Translations under genes and position numbers: made by a program | The notes under the pieces: generated by a model | Database searches by the model: none | Seen by the model: only the letters and a program-made list of their open reading frames with translations | What the model was told of the DNA's origin: nothing | Part shown: positions 49,069-60,588 of the stretch, piece after piece | Layout: each line of letters starts with the position of its first letter | Position numbering within the stretch: position 1 is the stretch's first letter | DNA from: Myxococcales bacterium | GTDB lineage: Bacteria > Myxococcota_A > Polyangia > Haliangiales > Haliangiaceae | DNA: 64,000 nt | Direction: 5' to 3' | Assembly (NCBI GenBank): GCA_016794525.1 | Contig: JAEUJY010000113.1 | Coordinates: 1-64,000, forward strand

Positions 49069-49104
49069 CGGTCGAGCTTGCCGCGCCCGCCCGGCGCGCG
49101 CCAG

Positions 49105-51119
<2,015 letters not shown>

Positions 51120-51120
<1 letters not shown>

Positions 51121-52733
51121 CAATGACGGAAGACGCCCCACGACGTCGTGCCGTGGACCGGGGCGGTGTAGCTGGCCGAGAGCGCGATCGCGACGACGGT
51201 GCGGGTGTCGCGCGGGTCGATGATGCCGTCGTCCCACAGCCGGGCCGTGGCGAAGTACGGGTCCGACTCGCTGTCGATCTGCTTCTCGATCATCGCCTTC
51301 ATGAAGCCGAGCTTCTGCTCGTCGACGGTCTCGCCGCGCTTGGCGGCCGCCTCGCGCTGGATGATGTCGAGCACGCCGGCCAGCTGCTTGCCGCCCATCA
51401 CCGCGATCCGGTGCGACGGCCAGGTGAACAGGAAGCGCGGCGCGTAGGCGCGGCCGCTCATCGCGTAGTTGCCGGCGCCGAAGCTGGCGCCGGTCATGAT
51501 CGTGATCGCCGGGACCTTCGAGTTCGACACCGCGTTGATGAGCTTGGCGCCGTGCTTGATGATCCCCTCCTGCTCGTACTTCTTGCCGACCATGAAGCCG
51601 GTGATGTTCTGCAGGAACAGGAGCGGGACGTCGATCTGGTTGCACAGCTCGATGAACTGCGCGCCCTTCTGCGACGACTCCGAGAACAGGATGCCGTTGT
51701 TGGCGAGGATGCCGACCGGGTAGCCGTGGACGTGGGCCCAGCCGCACACCAAGGTCGAGCCGAACAGCGGCTTGAACTCGCTGAAGCGCGAGCCGTCGAC
51801 GATCCGCGCGATCACCTCGCGGGCGTCGTACGGCGTCTTGGCGTCGTCGGGCACGATGCCGAGCAGCTCGTCGGCGTCGTAGCGCGGCGGCTCGACCGGG
51901 CGCGGCCGCGGCGCCGCCGCCTTCTTCCAGTCGAGGTGGGCGACGATCTCGCGGCCCAGCCGGATCGCGTCGTACTCGTCGGCGGCCAGGTAGTCGGAGA
52001 CGCCCGAGACGCGCGAGTGCATCTCGGCGCCGCCCAGCTCCTCGTGGCCCGACTCCTCGCCGGTGGCCATCTTCACCAGCGGCGGGCCGGCCAGGTACAC
52101 CTGCGCCTGCTCCTTGACCATGACGACGTAGTCGCTCATGCCGGGGATGTAGGCGCCGCCGGCGGTCGAGCTGCCGAAGACCAGGCAGATCGTCGGGATG
52201 CGCGCCTCGCTGCGGCGGGTGAGGTCGCGGAAGCCGCGGCCGCCGGGCACGAAGATCTTGGACTGGTTGGGCAGGTCGGCGCCCGCGCTCTCGATCAGCG
52301 AGATCGACGGCAGCCGGTTCTGGTCGGCGATCTCGGACAGCCGCCCCGACTTCCAGACGCTGACCTCGCTCATCGCGCCGCCCTTGACCGTCGCCTCGCT
52401 GGCGGTGATCAGGCACTCGACGCCGCTGACCACGCCGACGCCGCCGACGACGCTGGCGCCCGGCGCGTGGCCGGGGACGTCCTTGCCGGCCAGCGCGCAC
52501 AGCTCGAGGAAGTACGAGTCGCGATCGAGCAGGAGCTCGATGCGCTGGCGCGGCAACAGCTTGCCGGCGGCGACGTGGCGGCTGTTGTACTTGTCGCCGC
52601 CGCCCACCGTGGCCGTCTGCAGCGCGGCCGCCAGCTTGGCGACCGCGGCCGTGCCGGCCTGGTGGTAGCGGCGGTACTCGTCGCTCTTGCGGTCGACGTG
52701 CGAGCGCAGGATCGGATACGGCTGCTCGGACAT
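51120..52733 (-). CDS. Acyl-CoA carboxyltransferase beta subunit, probably methylcrotonyl-CoA carboxylase
   Basis: A 537-residue carboxyltransferase, the length of MccB. It has the two crotonase-like halves: [16 protein letters not shown] with [15 protein letters not shown] (acyl-CoA side) and [21 protein letters not shown] with [20 protein letters not shown] (biotin side). It moves CO2 from biotin to an acyl-CoA. The GFMVGKKYE motif is usual in the MCC/GCC group. It is coupled to the alpha subunit gene and lies in a block with an acyl-CoA dehydrogenase. Confidence 0.9.
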
Positions 52734-52784
52734 GGGCGGCCCACTCTACCAGCAAGCCGCGGCGGCTCCCGGCCGCGGGCCGGC

Positions 52785-54146
52785 TTACATCGGGTTACGG
52801 TCGACGAGGCGGGCCGGCGGCAGCGCGTCGGGGTCGAGCGTGCGGAACGCCCACGCGGTCTGGTGACAGCAGCGCGCCACCGCGATCGTCGCGATCACGT
52901 TGGCGGTGGCGACCAGGAGCGTGAGCATCACGAACTCGCCGACGTCGTGGATGTTGCGCAGCGCGTAGCGCTGCAGGAACAGCGCTGCCAGCGTGCCGCC
53001 CACCACCCACGCCGCGGCCGAGCCTGGCGTCGCCGCGGCCACCGCCGGACGGCGCGCGCGGACGCTGGCGATCGCCGACAGCAGCAGCAGCAGGCCGGCC
53101 AGGCCGACCAGCGGGATCAGGTTGGGCAGCGCGGACGCCGCGGCCTCGAGGCGATCGCGCTCCCACGAGTCCAGGTCGCCGCGCGACCAGCGATCGCGCG
53201 CGACCCGGTACGCGGCGACCGCCTGGCACGCGGTGGCGGTCATCGTCCACAGCGTCAGCGCGCCGGCGCCGATCAGCCGCAGCCGTGGCCCGGCGCCGTC
53301 GCGGGCGGCGGTGAACAGCCCCGACACCTGCGCGATCGCGGTGGCCAGGAGCGCGACCGGCCCGACGGTGACCAGCAGCTTGCCCAGGCCGGGCGACTTG
53401 GCGCCGATCGCCATCAGCGTGAAGGTCGCGACGCCGATCGCGATCACCACCCGCGCCACCAGCGCGGTGCCGATGCGCTCGAGGCCGGCGACCAGGCGCA
53501 CCGGCTCGGCCGGCGCGGGGCTGGTGCCCTGGCCGATCAGGTAGACCGCGGCGCCGAGCGCGGCGACGTAGGCCCACTGGTAGATGAGGTCCAGCACGGC
53601 GTTGGCCCAGGCGTGGCCGTGGTCGAACGTCAGCCACCCGGCGACGGTGCGGAACGGGTGGTCGATCGCGGTCGCGACGATCAGCGCCGCCCCGACCGCG
53701 ATGCCGATCGGCCCGCGGCGCGCCAGCACCGCGGCCATGCAGCCGGCCGAGGCGAGCCACAGCACCGCCGACACCCGCCCGCTCCACAGGTAGTAGTCGC
53801 GGAGCCACTTGCCGTCGGGGCGATCGACGTAGGTGACGTAGATGGCCATCAGCGGCCGGGCCAGCGCCATCGCCGCGACCGCGGTCGCGAGGACCATCAA
53901 CGTCTGGGCGCCGCCGCGCAGCCGGCCGCTCAGCTCGCCCAGGCCGAGCGCGATCAACAGCGTCACGGTCAGCCACAGCGCGAGCGCGCCGAGGTTGAGC
54001 GCGTCGAACGCGCCGCGGGTCGCGCTGAAGTCGCGCGTCGACAGCAGGTGGGCCTCGTACAGCGTCGCGGCGGAGTCGCCGACCAGCGCGATGGCGAGGG
54101 CGGCGATGATCGCCGGCGGGATCGAGGTGCGCAGGCGGTCGATCAT
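52785..54146 (-). CDS. Multi-pass membrane protein, unknown function
   Basis: About 453 residues with roughly ten hydrophobic stretches, for example IPPAIIAALAIALVG, ALALWLTVTLLIALGLG, IGIAVGAALIVATAI and LVARVVIAIGVATFTLMAI. Repeated elements recur in the two halves, suggesting an internal duplication, but I do not recognise a transporter family. Its ATG overlaps the stop of the acyl-CoA dehydrogenase gene by one base, so it is cotranscribed. It might relate to a lipid or substrate step of the pathway. Confidence 0.7.
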   Translation of the reverse strand: MIDRLRTSIPPAIIAALAIALVGDSAATLYEAHLLSTRDFSATRGAFDALNLGALALWLTVTLLIALGLGELSGRLRGGAQTLMVLATAVAAMALARPLMAIYVTYVDRPDGKWLRDYYLWSGRVSAVLWLASAGCMAAVLARRGPIGIAVGAALIVATAIDHPFRTVAGWLTFDHGHAWANAVLDLIYQWAYVAALGAAVYLIGQGTSPAPAEPVRLVAGLERIGTALVARVVIAIGVATFTLMAIGAKSPGLGKLLVTVGPVALLATAIAQVSGLFTAARDGAGPRLRLIGAGALTLWTMTATACQAVAAYRVARDRWSRGDLDSWERDRLEAAASALPNLIPLVGLAGLLLLLSAIASVRARRPAVAAATPGSAAAWVVGGTLAALFLQRYALRNIHDVGEFVMLTLLVATANVIATIAVARCCHQTAWAFRTLDPDALPPARLVDRNPM

Positions 54147-55288
54147 CAGTAGCCCTCGGTCTTGGAGATGATCTCGTTCATGATCTCGCGGGTGCCGCCG
54201 CCGATCGGGTACAGCCGGGCGTCGCGGTAGAGGCGCTCGACGGTGGTCTCGCGCATGTAGCCGGCGCCGCCGAAGATCTGCACCGCCGCGTCGCACACCG
54301 CGACGACCATGTCGGTCGCGGCGTTCTTGGCCATCGCGCACAGCCCGGGCACGAACTCGCCGCGGATGACCCGGGTCGCGGCCTCGCCGGTGAGCGCGCG
54401 CGCGGCGGCGAGCTGCGTCGCCATGTCGGCCAGCTTGTGGCGGATGACCTGGAACCCGGCGATCGGCTTGCCGAACGCGATCCGCTCCTTGGCGTAGCGG
54501 CGGGCCTCGCGGTACGCCAGCTCGGCGATCGCGACGCACTGGCCGGCGAGCATCAGCCGCTCGTTGGCGAAGTTGGCGGTGATCATCGGGAACGCGCCGT
54601 GCTCGGGGCCGATCCGGTTGGCCACCGGCACCCGGCAGCCGTCGAACGCCAGCTCGGCGGTGTCCGACGCCCACCAGCCGGTCTTCTTGAGCTTCTTCGA
54701 GACGTGGAACCCCGGCGTGCCGCGCTCGATCACCAGGAACGAGATGCCGCCGTGGCCGGGGCCGCCGGTGCGCACCGCCGCGAGCACCCAGTCGGCGCGC
54801 ACGCCCGACGTGATGAACGTCTTGGCGCCGGTGACGACGTAGTGATCGCCGTCGCGCACCGCGCGGGTGGTGAGGCCGGCGACGTCGGAGCCGCCGCCCG
54901 GCTCGGTGATCGCCAGCGCGCTCACCTGCGTCCCGGCCAGGACCGGCGCGACGAACTGCTGCTGCTGCGCCGGCGTCCCGAACTTGACGATCGGCGGCGC
55001 GGCGATGCCGTGGCTGCCGAGGCCGACCACCGCGCCGACCGAGGTGCCGGCGACCACCAGCTCCTCGGACACCGCCAGCACGTGGCCGAGATCGCCGCCG
55101 CTGCCGCCGACCGCGTCGGGGTAGCCGACGCCCATCAGCCCGGCGGCGGCGAGGGTGCCGTACAGCGCGCGCGGGAACTCCTCGGCCTCGTCCCACGCGT
55201 GGGCGTGGGGCGCGAGCTCGGCCAGCGCGAACCGCCGCGCCTGGGTCCGCAACGCCGCGTGCTCTTCGGTCTCGAACAGGTAGGCCAT
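54146..55288 (-). CDS. Acyl-CoA dehydrogenase, isovaleryl-CoA-like
   Basis: About 380 residues (ATG 55288, MAYLFETEEHAALRTQ). It has the family landmarks: the FAD-binding ALAITEPGGGSDVAG, TGAKTFITSGVRAD, FANERLMLAGQCV, and EAATRVIRGEFVPGLCA. The catalytic base position in GGAGYMRETTVERLYRDAR and the terminal RDARLYPIGGGTREIMNEII are typical of isovaleryl- and glutaryl-type dehydrogenases. Within the liu-type block it would convert isovaleryl-CoA to methylcrotonyl-CoA, but other short-chain substrates are possible. Confidence 0.88.
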   Translation of the reverse strand: MAYLFETEEHAALRTQARRFALAELAPHAHAWDEAEEFPRALYGTLAAAGLMGVGYPDAVGGSGGDLGHVLAVSEELVVAGTSVGAVVGLGSHGIAAPPIVKFGTPAQQQQFVAPVLAGTQVSALAITEPGGGSDVAGLTTRAVRDGDHYVVTGAKTFITSGVRADWVLAAVRTGGPGHGGISFLVIERGTPGFHVSKKLKKTGWWASDTAELAFDGCRVPVANRIGPEHGAFPMITANFANERLMLAGQCVAIAELAYREARRYAKERIAFGKPIAGFQVIRHKLADMATQLAAARALTGEAATRVIRGEFVPGLCAMAKNAATDMVVAVCDAAVQIFGGAGYMRETTVERLYRDARLYPIGGGTREIMNEIISKTEGY

Positions 55289-55322
55289 CGCGGCGCGATG
55301 GTACATCGCCGCCGCGCCGTCG

Positions 55323-56489
55323 CTACGGCTCGCAGGCGTCGCCAGCGGTGGTGATCGCGCGATCGTAGTGGACCGCGACCGGCGCGCTGAGGTTCCAGTG
55401 GTTCACCAGCACCGCGCCGAACACCTCGACGGCGGCCGACGACGCGAGGTCGGCGGCGGGCGCGTACAGGTTGCCGGCGAGCGTCGAGCCGCCCGACAGC
55501 GCGAGCGTGCCGGCGCTGGCGACGTAGACCCGCAGCGCGCGCGGGCGGGCCGGATCGCCGAGCGTGACCAGGCCGGGCAGGTTGAGCGCGCCGCCGACGA
55601 ACAGATCGAGCTCGGCGTCGGGCGCGACCTCGACGGTGAGATCGCCGTCGATCGTGACGTTGCCGGCGATGAACAGCGCGACCCGGCCCTCGGCGCGGAC
55701 GCGCAGCCCGCCGCCGACGATCTGGACGTCGCCGAGGTAGTAGCGGCCGCAGGGCAGGGTCAGCGTCTGGTCGCCGCTGGCGGCCGCCAGCGCGTCGGGC
55801 GTGAGGCCGATCGCGGCGTCGTGGTTGGCGGTGGCGTGCAGCGCGATCACCGCGGCGACGTCGAGGGCGCTGGCCGGGTCGCACGGGCACGGCGGCGGGA
55901 CCGCGACCGCGCCGGTGGCGCGGGTGCCGGCGGTGATCGCGCCGGTGACGGTGCTGGCGGCGCTGGTGGTCAGCGTGCCGCGCACGTCGAGCGCGGCGAC
56001 CGCGACGTCGCCGCCGATCCGCGCGCTGCCGCCGACGGTGATCGTCGACGAGCCGCGGCCGAGATCGCCGGCCAGCGCGAGGTCGCCCGCGACGTCGGCG
56101 CGCGGCCCGGCGGCCAGGCTGGCCGCGGCGACGCTGCCCCCGACGGTCAGCGCGGCGTTGGTGTCGATGCCGCGGTTCGACGCGAGATCGCCGCCGGCGC
56201 CGCCCGGGGCCCACGGCCCGACGCGCGAGTCGAAGCCGTCGAGCGTGACCGCGGCGGCCAGCCCGAGGTCGCCGCACGCGCACACCGCCGCGCGGAACAC
56301 CGCCTCGGCGACGTCGCCGGTGCAGGTGTCGTCGACCAGCACCGGCGGCCCGCTGCCCTGGCAGTAGGCGTCGCGATCGTCGCCGTCGCCGGTTGCCACG
56401 GTGTCGTGGGCGACGCAGCCGGTCGCGCCGCTGGCCGCGCCGCCGGCGATCAGCAGCGCCAGCGCCAGCGCCGGGGCCCGGGCGATCAT
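55323..56489 (-). CDS. Surface lipoprotein of stacked beta repeats
   Basis: About 388 residues from ATG 56489. The signal ends ASGATGCVAHDT, a weak lipobox. After two Cys-rich stretches (DDTCTGDVAEAVFRAAVCACG), the chain alternates short strands with Gly/Ala turns (ALTVGGSVAAASLAAGPRADVAGDLALAG) and phrases like VAVAALDVRGTLTTS, CGRYYLGDVQIVGG, LFIAGNVTIDGDL, the pattern of beta-helix or polymer-forming adhesive proteins. It overlaps the membrane-protein gene upstream by four bases (ATGA), in the sigma-factor operon. Confidence 0.7.
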   Translation of the reverse strand: MIARAPALALALLIAGGAASGATGCVAHDTVATGDGDDRDAYCQGSGPPVLVDDTCTGDVAEAVFRAAVCACGDLGLAAAVTLDGFDSRVGPWAPGGAGGDLASNRGIDTNAALTVGGSVAAASLAAGPRADVAGDLALAGDLGRGSSTITVGGSARIGGDVAVAALDVRGTLTTSAASTVTGAITAGTRATGAVAVPPPCPCDPASALDVAAVIALHATANHDAAIGLTPDALAAASGDQTLTLPCGRYYLGDVQIVGGGLRVRAEGRVALFIAGNVTIDGDLTVEVAPDAELDLFVGGALNLPGLVTLGDPARPRALRVYVASAGTLALSGGSTLAGNLYAPAADLASSAAVEVFGAVLVNHWNLSAPVAVHYDRAITTAGDACEP

Positions 56490-57376
56490 GGCGTCGACGA
56501 TAGCGCGGCCAGGCGGCGCTGCGCGGCCGGCGCCAGCGCCGAGCCCGGGTGCGCGTCGAGGAACGCCGTCAGCGCCGCGGCCTCGCCGGCCCGATCGCCG
56601 AGCGCGCGGGTCGCCTCGGCGATGCCCCAGCGCGCCTCCTCGCCGAGTTCGCCGCCGGGACGGGCCGCGAGCGCGCGGCGGTAGGTCGCCAGCGCGCCGC
56701 GGGCGTCGCCGAGGTGCTCGAGGTGCAGCGTCGCCGACGCGAGCTGCGCGACCACCGCCGCGTCGGTGCCGGCGAAGCGCGCGGCCACCCGGCGGTACAG
56801 CGCGTCGGCGTCGCGCCACGCGCGATCCTTGCGCGCCTGGTTCGCGCGGGCGAGCAGATCGGCGGCGGGCGCGTCGTCGGCGGCGGGGGCGCGCGGACGG
56901 GGTGAGGGCGGCGCGGTGGGGGCGACGTCGATCGGGGCGACCTCGACGGGCGTGGGCGAGGTGTTGGGCGAGGGCGCGGGCGGCGCGGGCGGCGTCACGG
57001 CGGGGGCCGGCGGCGGCGATGCGGGCGGCGCGGCCTGCGGCGCGGGCGCGCTGCTCATCAGCCGGGTCGTGATCACCGCGGCGCCGGCGCCGACCACCGC
57101 GGCGGCGACCAGCGCGGCCGCCAGGAGCGGCACCCAGCGCTTGCGCGGCGCGGGCGCGCTGGCCGTCGTCGTCGGCGGCGCGGGCGCGGTGGAAGTCTCG
57201 AGCGGCGCCGTCGCCGCGGCGGCGAGGATGTCGGCGACCATGCGCGACGTGCGCGCGGTCGACAGCCGGCGGGCGGGGCCGGGCTCGTCGTCGAGCTTGG
57301 GCATCACGCCGGCCAGCGCGTCGACGCCGGGCTCGCGCACCAGCGTGGCGTCGTCGGTCTCGAAGCGGCGGCTCAT
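56486..57376 (-). CDS. Single-pass membrane protein with TPR-like C-terminus, possible anti-sigma partner
   Basis: About 296 residues from ATG 57376. The N-terminal ~95 residues are cytoplasmic; one membrane helix (WVPLLAAALVAAAVVGAGAAVI) follows, then a Pro/Ala/Thr linker and a TPR-like region (DLLARANQARKDRAWRDADALYR) with repeated helices ending APAAQRRLAALSSTP. The gene directly follows and overlaps an ECF sigma gene, the usual place of an anti-sigma factor, but no ZAS zinc motif is seen in its N-terminus. The assignment as anti-sigma is by position only. Confidence 0.65.
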   Translation of the reverse strand: MSRRFETDDATLVREPGVDALAGVMPKLDDEPGPARRLSTARTSRMVADILAAAATAPLETSTAPAPPTTTASAPAPRKRWVPLLAAALVAAAVVGAGAAVITTRLMSSAPAPQAAPPASPPPAPAVTPPAPPAPSPNTSPTPVEVAPIDVAPTAPPSPRPRAPAADDAPAADLLARANQARKDRAWRDADALYRRVAARFAGTDAAVVAQLASATLHLEHLGDARGALATYRRALAARPGGELGEEARWGIAEATRALGDRAGEAAALTAFLDAHPGSALAPAAQRRLAALSSTP

Positions 57377-57921
57377 GGGCGGCCTCCTGCGGGCGGCGCG
57401 TCGTGCAGCGCGCGCAGCCGGGTCATGCCGAGGCGCAGGCGGCTGCGCGCGGTCTCGAAGGGGATGGCCAGCTCGTCGGCGATCTCGGGCACCGACAGCC
57501 CGAGCACGTGGTGCAGCACCAGCACGTGGCGCTGATCGTCGGGGACGCCGTCGAGCAGGCGGACCGCGGCGCGGCGCTGCGCGTAGGCGTCGGGCGGCCC
57601 GTCGGGGTGGGGGACGCTGGTGAGATCGGCGCCGTCGTCGAGCTGCGCGCGGGCGCGGCGCGCCTTGCGCAAGCCGGCGAAGGTGGCGCGCACCGCGACG
57701 CGATCGGCCCACGCGGTGAACGTGCCCTCGCCGCGGTGGCTCGGCAGCCCGCGGACGATCGCGACCATCGCCTCCTGCGCCAGGTCGTCGGCGTCGGCGT
57801 CGCCGCGCACCAGGTAGCGGACCAGGTTGCGGATGCGCGGCAACAGCTCGGTCACCAGCGCCTCGAGCGCCCGCCGATCGCCGGCCGCGGCGGCGGCGAC
57901 GCGCGCGTCGACCGCGCTCAT
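57373..57921 (-). CDS. ECF sigma factor
   Basis: A 182-residue sigma factor from ATG 57921 (MSAVDARVAAAAAGDRRALE); ATG 57951 is possible. Region 2: RNLVRYLVRGDADADDLAQEAMVAIVRGL binds the -10 element. Region 4: LLDGVPDDQRHVLVLHHVLGLSVPEIADEL and FETARSRLRLGMTRLRAL is the HTH for the -35 element. It probably directs transcription of its own operon (57921 to 55323) in answer to an envelope signal. Confidence 0.9.
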   Translation of the reverse strand: MSAVDARVAAAAAGDRRALEALVTELLPRIRNLVRYLVRGDADADDLAQEAMVAIVRGLPSHRGEGTFTAWADRVAVRATFAGLRKARRARAQLDDGADLTSVPHPDGPPDAYAQRRAAVRLLDGVPDDQRHVLVLHHVLGLSVPEIADELAIPFETARSRLRLGMTRLRALHDAPPAGGRP

Positions 57922-58024
57922 CGGCAACCCGGGGACGGAGGTGGCGCGCATCTCATGGGGGATCGAGGCGAGGCCGGGGGCGATCGGGTCAACGCCGCCG
58001 CAACTTCGCTGTAACCGTCCGAGA

Positions 58025-59089
58025 TCATGGCGTCACCGCGATCGACAGCGCGACCGTCGGCTCGACCGCCCACAGCCGCCCGACCTCGGCGGCGCCCGCC
58101 GGGCCGCGCACCTCGAACGCCGGCACCGTGGCCAGCGCGGCGGCGCCGACGTCGAGCGCGAGCCACGCCGCGCGGCCGAGCCGGCGGTCGATGCGCACGG
58201 TCGGCGTGACGGTCGCGCTCCAGGTCGCGCGATCGGCGGTGGCCATCAGCGCGCCGCTGGTCGCGGTGGTGGCGCGCCCGAACCGCGTCGCCGCGACCGC
58301 CAGCCCGAGCTGCAACCGCCACGTCGAGCGCGCGAGCAGGGTGCGCGCGCCGGCGAGGCCGAGCGCCTGGCGATCGATCGCGATCGTCGCGAGCGCGGTC
58401 GTGCGCGCGGTCGCCGGGAAGTGCGCGACGGTGGCGGCCAGCTGCCAGCGCCCGCGGCGCACGCCCAGCGCCGCGGCCAGGCCGTGGTGGCCCGCCGCGG
58501 CGTCGCCGTCGAGCGCGGCGATCCAGCCGATCTCGGCCAGCGGCGCGAACCGCGGGGCGGCGGAAGGCGTGGCGTCCGGCGGCGGCGGCGCCGGTGGCGG
58601 TGGCGAGGGCGGGGGCGTCGTCGTCGGCGGCGGCGGCTCGGCGATCACGCCGATCTCGCCGCCCGCGGCCAGGCCGCGCAGCGCGGTGCGCACCACCAGC
58701 GCCGCGGCCTCGAGCGCCGCCGAGCGATCCATCGCGCCGGCGCCGCCGTCGATGCGCCGCACCAGCACGCGGCCGGCGGTGGGATCGGCGACGTTGACGA
58801 TCCAGCCGTCGCCGTCGGCGATGAACCAGACGATCGCGTCGGCGTCGGTGGTGCGCGCGATCGCGCCGGCCGCCGCCAGCTGGCGCGACAGATCGTGGGC
58901 CGCCGCGGGCGCCGGGCCGCGGGTCAGCGTCACCGGCAGATCGGCGACCTGGCCTTCGACCCGCGCGATGATCGCGTCGTCGTCGCGGCCGGCCAGCACC
59001 ACCACGCGCAGCGGCGCGCCGGGCGCCGCGATCGCCGGGCGCGCCAGCGCGAGCGACAGCGCGAGGCAGGCCAGGGCGCGCGCGAGCAC
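58025..59089 (-). CDS. Secreted protein of unknown function
   Basis: About 354 residues from GTG 59089: a signal peptide (LARALACLALSLALARPAIAA) followed by a small alpha/beta part (LRVVVLAGRDDDAIIARVEGQ, ADAIVWFIADGDGWIVNV), a Pro/Thr linker, and a strongly beta-rich C-terminal part ending AVEPTVALSIAVTP, possibly a beta-barrel. It ends 104 bases before the sigma gene begins and may be transcribed separately. Unrecognised family. Confidence 0.65.
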   Translation of the reverse strand: MLARALACLALSLALARPAIAAPGAPLRVVVLAGRDDDAIIARVEGQVADLPVTLTRGPAPAAAHDLSRQLAAAGAIARTTDADAIVWFIADGDGWIVNVADPTAGRVLVRRIDGGAGAMDRSAALEAAALVVRTALRGLAAGGEIGVIAEPPPPTTTPPPSPPPPAPPPPDATPSAAPRFAPLAEIGWIAALDGDAAAGHHGLAAALGVRRGRWQLAATVAHFPATARTTALATIAIDRQALGLAGARTLLARSTWRLQLGLAVAATRFGRATTATSGALMATADRATWSATVTPTVRIDRRLGRAAWLALDVGAAALATVPAFEVRGPAGAAEVGRLWAVEPTVALSIAVTP

Positions 59090-59278
59090 GCACCTACTGT
59101 ACTCGCGCCGCGCGCGATCGCGGCCGTCTGCAACGCGTGTCAGCGCGCGTACAGCGCGCCTACACCGCGACCGAGGGGGACAGTCCCACCCACGCAACCA
59201 TAGAATCTCCGTCGAGAAAATGCGATCGCGCGTGACCCGATCGCGCGCGGCGCGCCTCTGTCGTCGGTGGAGCCCCGC

Positions 59279-60580
<1,302 letters not shown>

Positions 60581-60588
60581 GGTCGACG

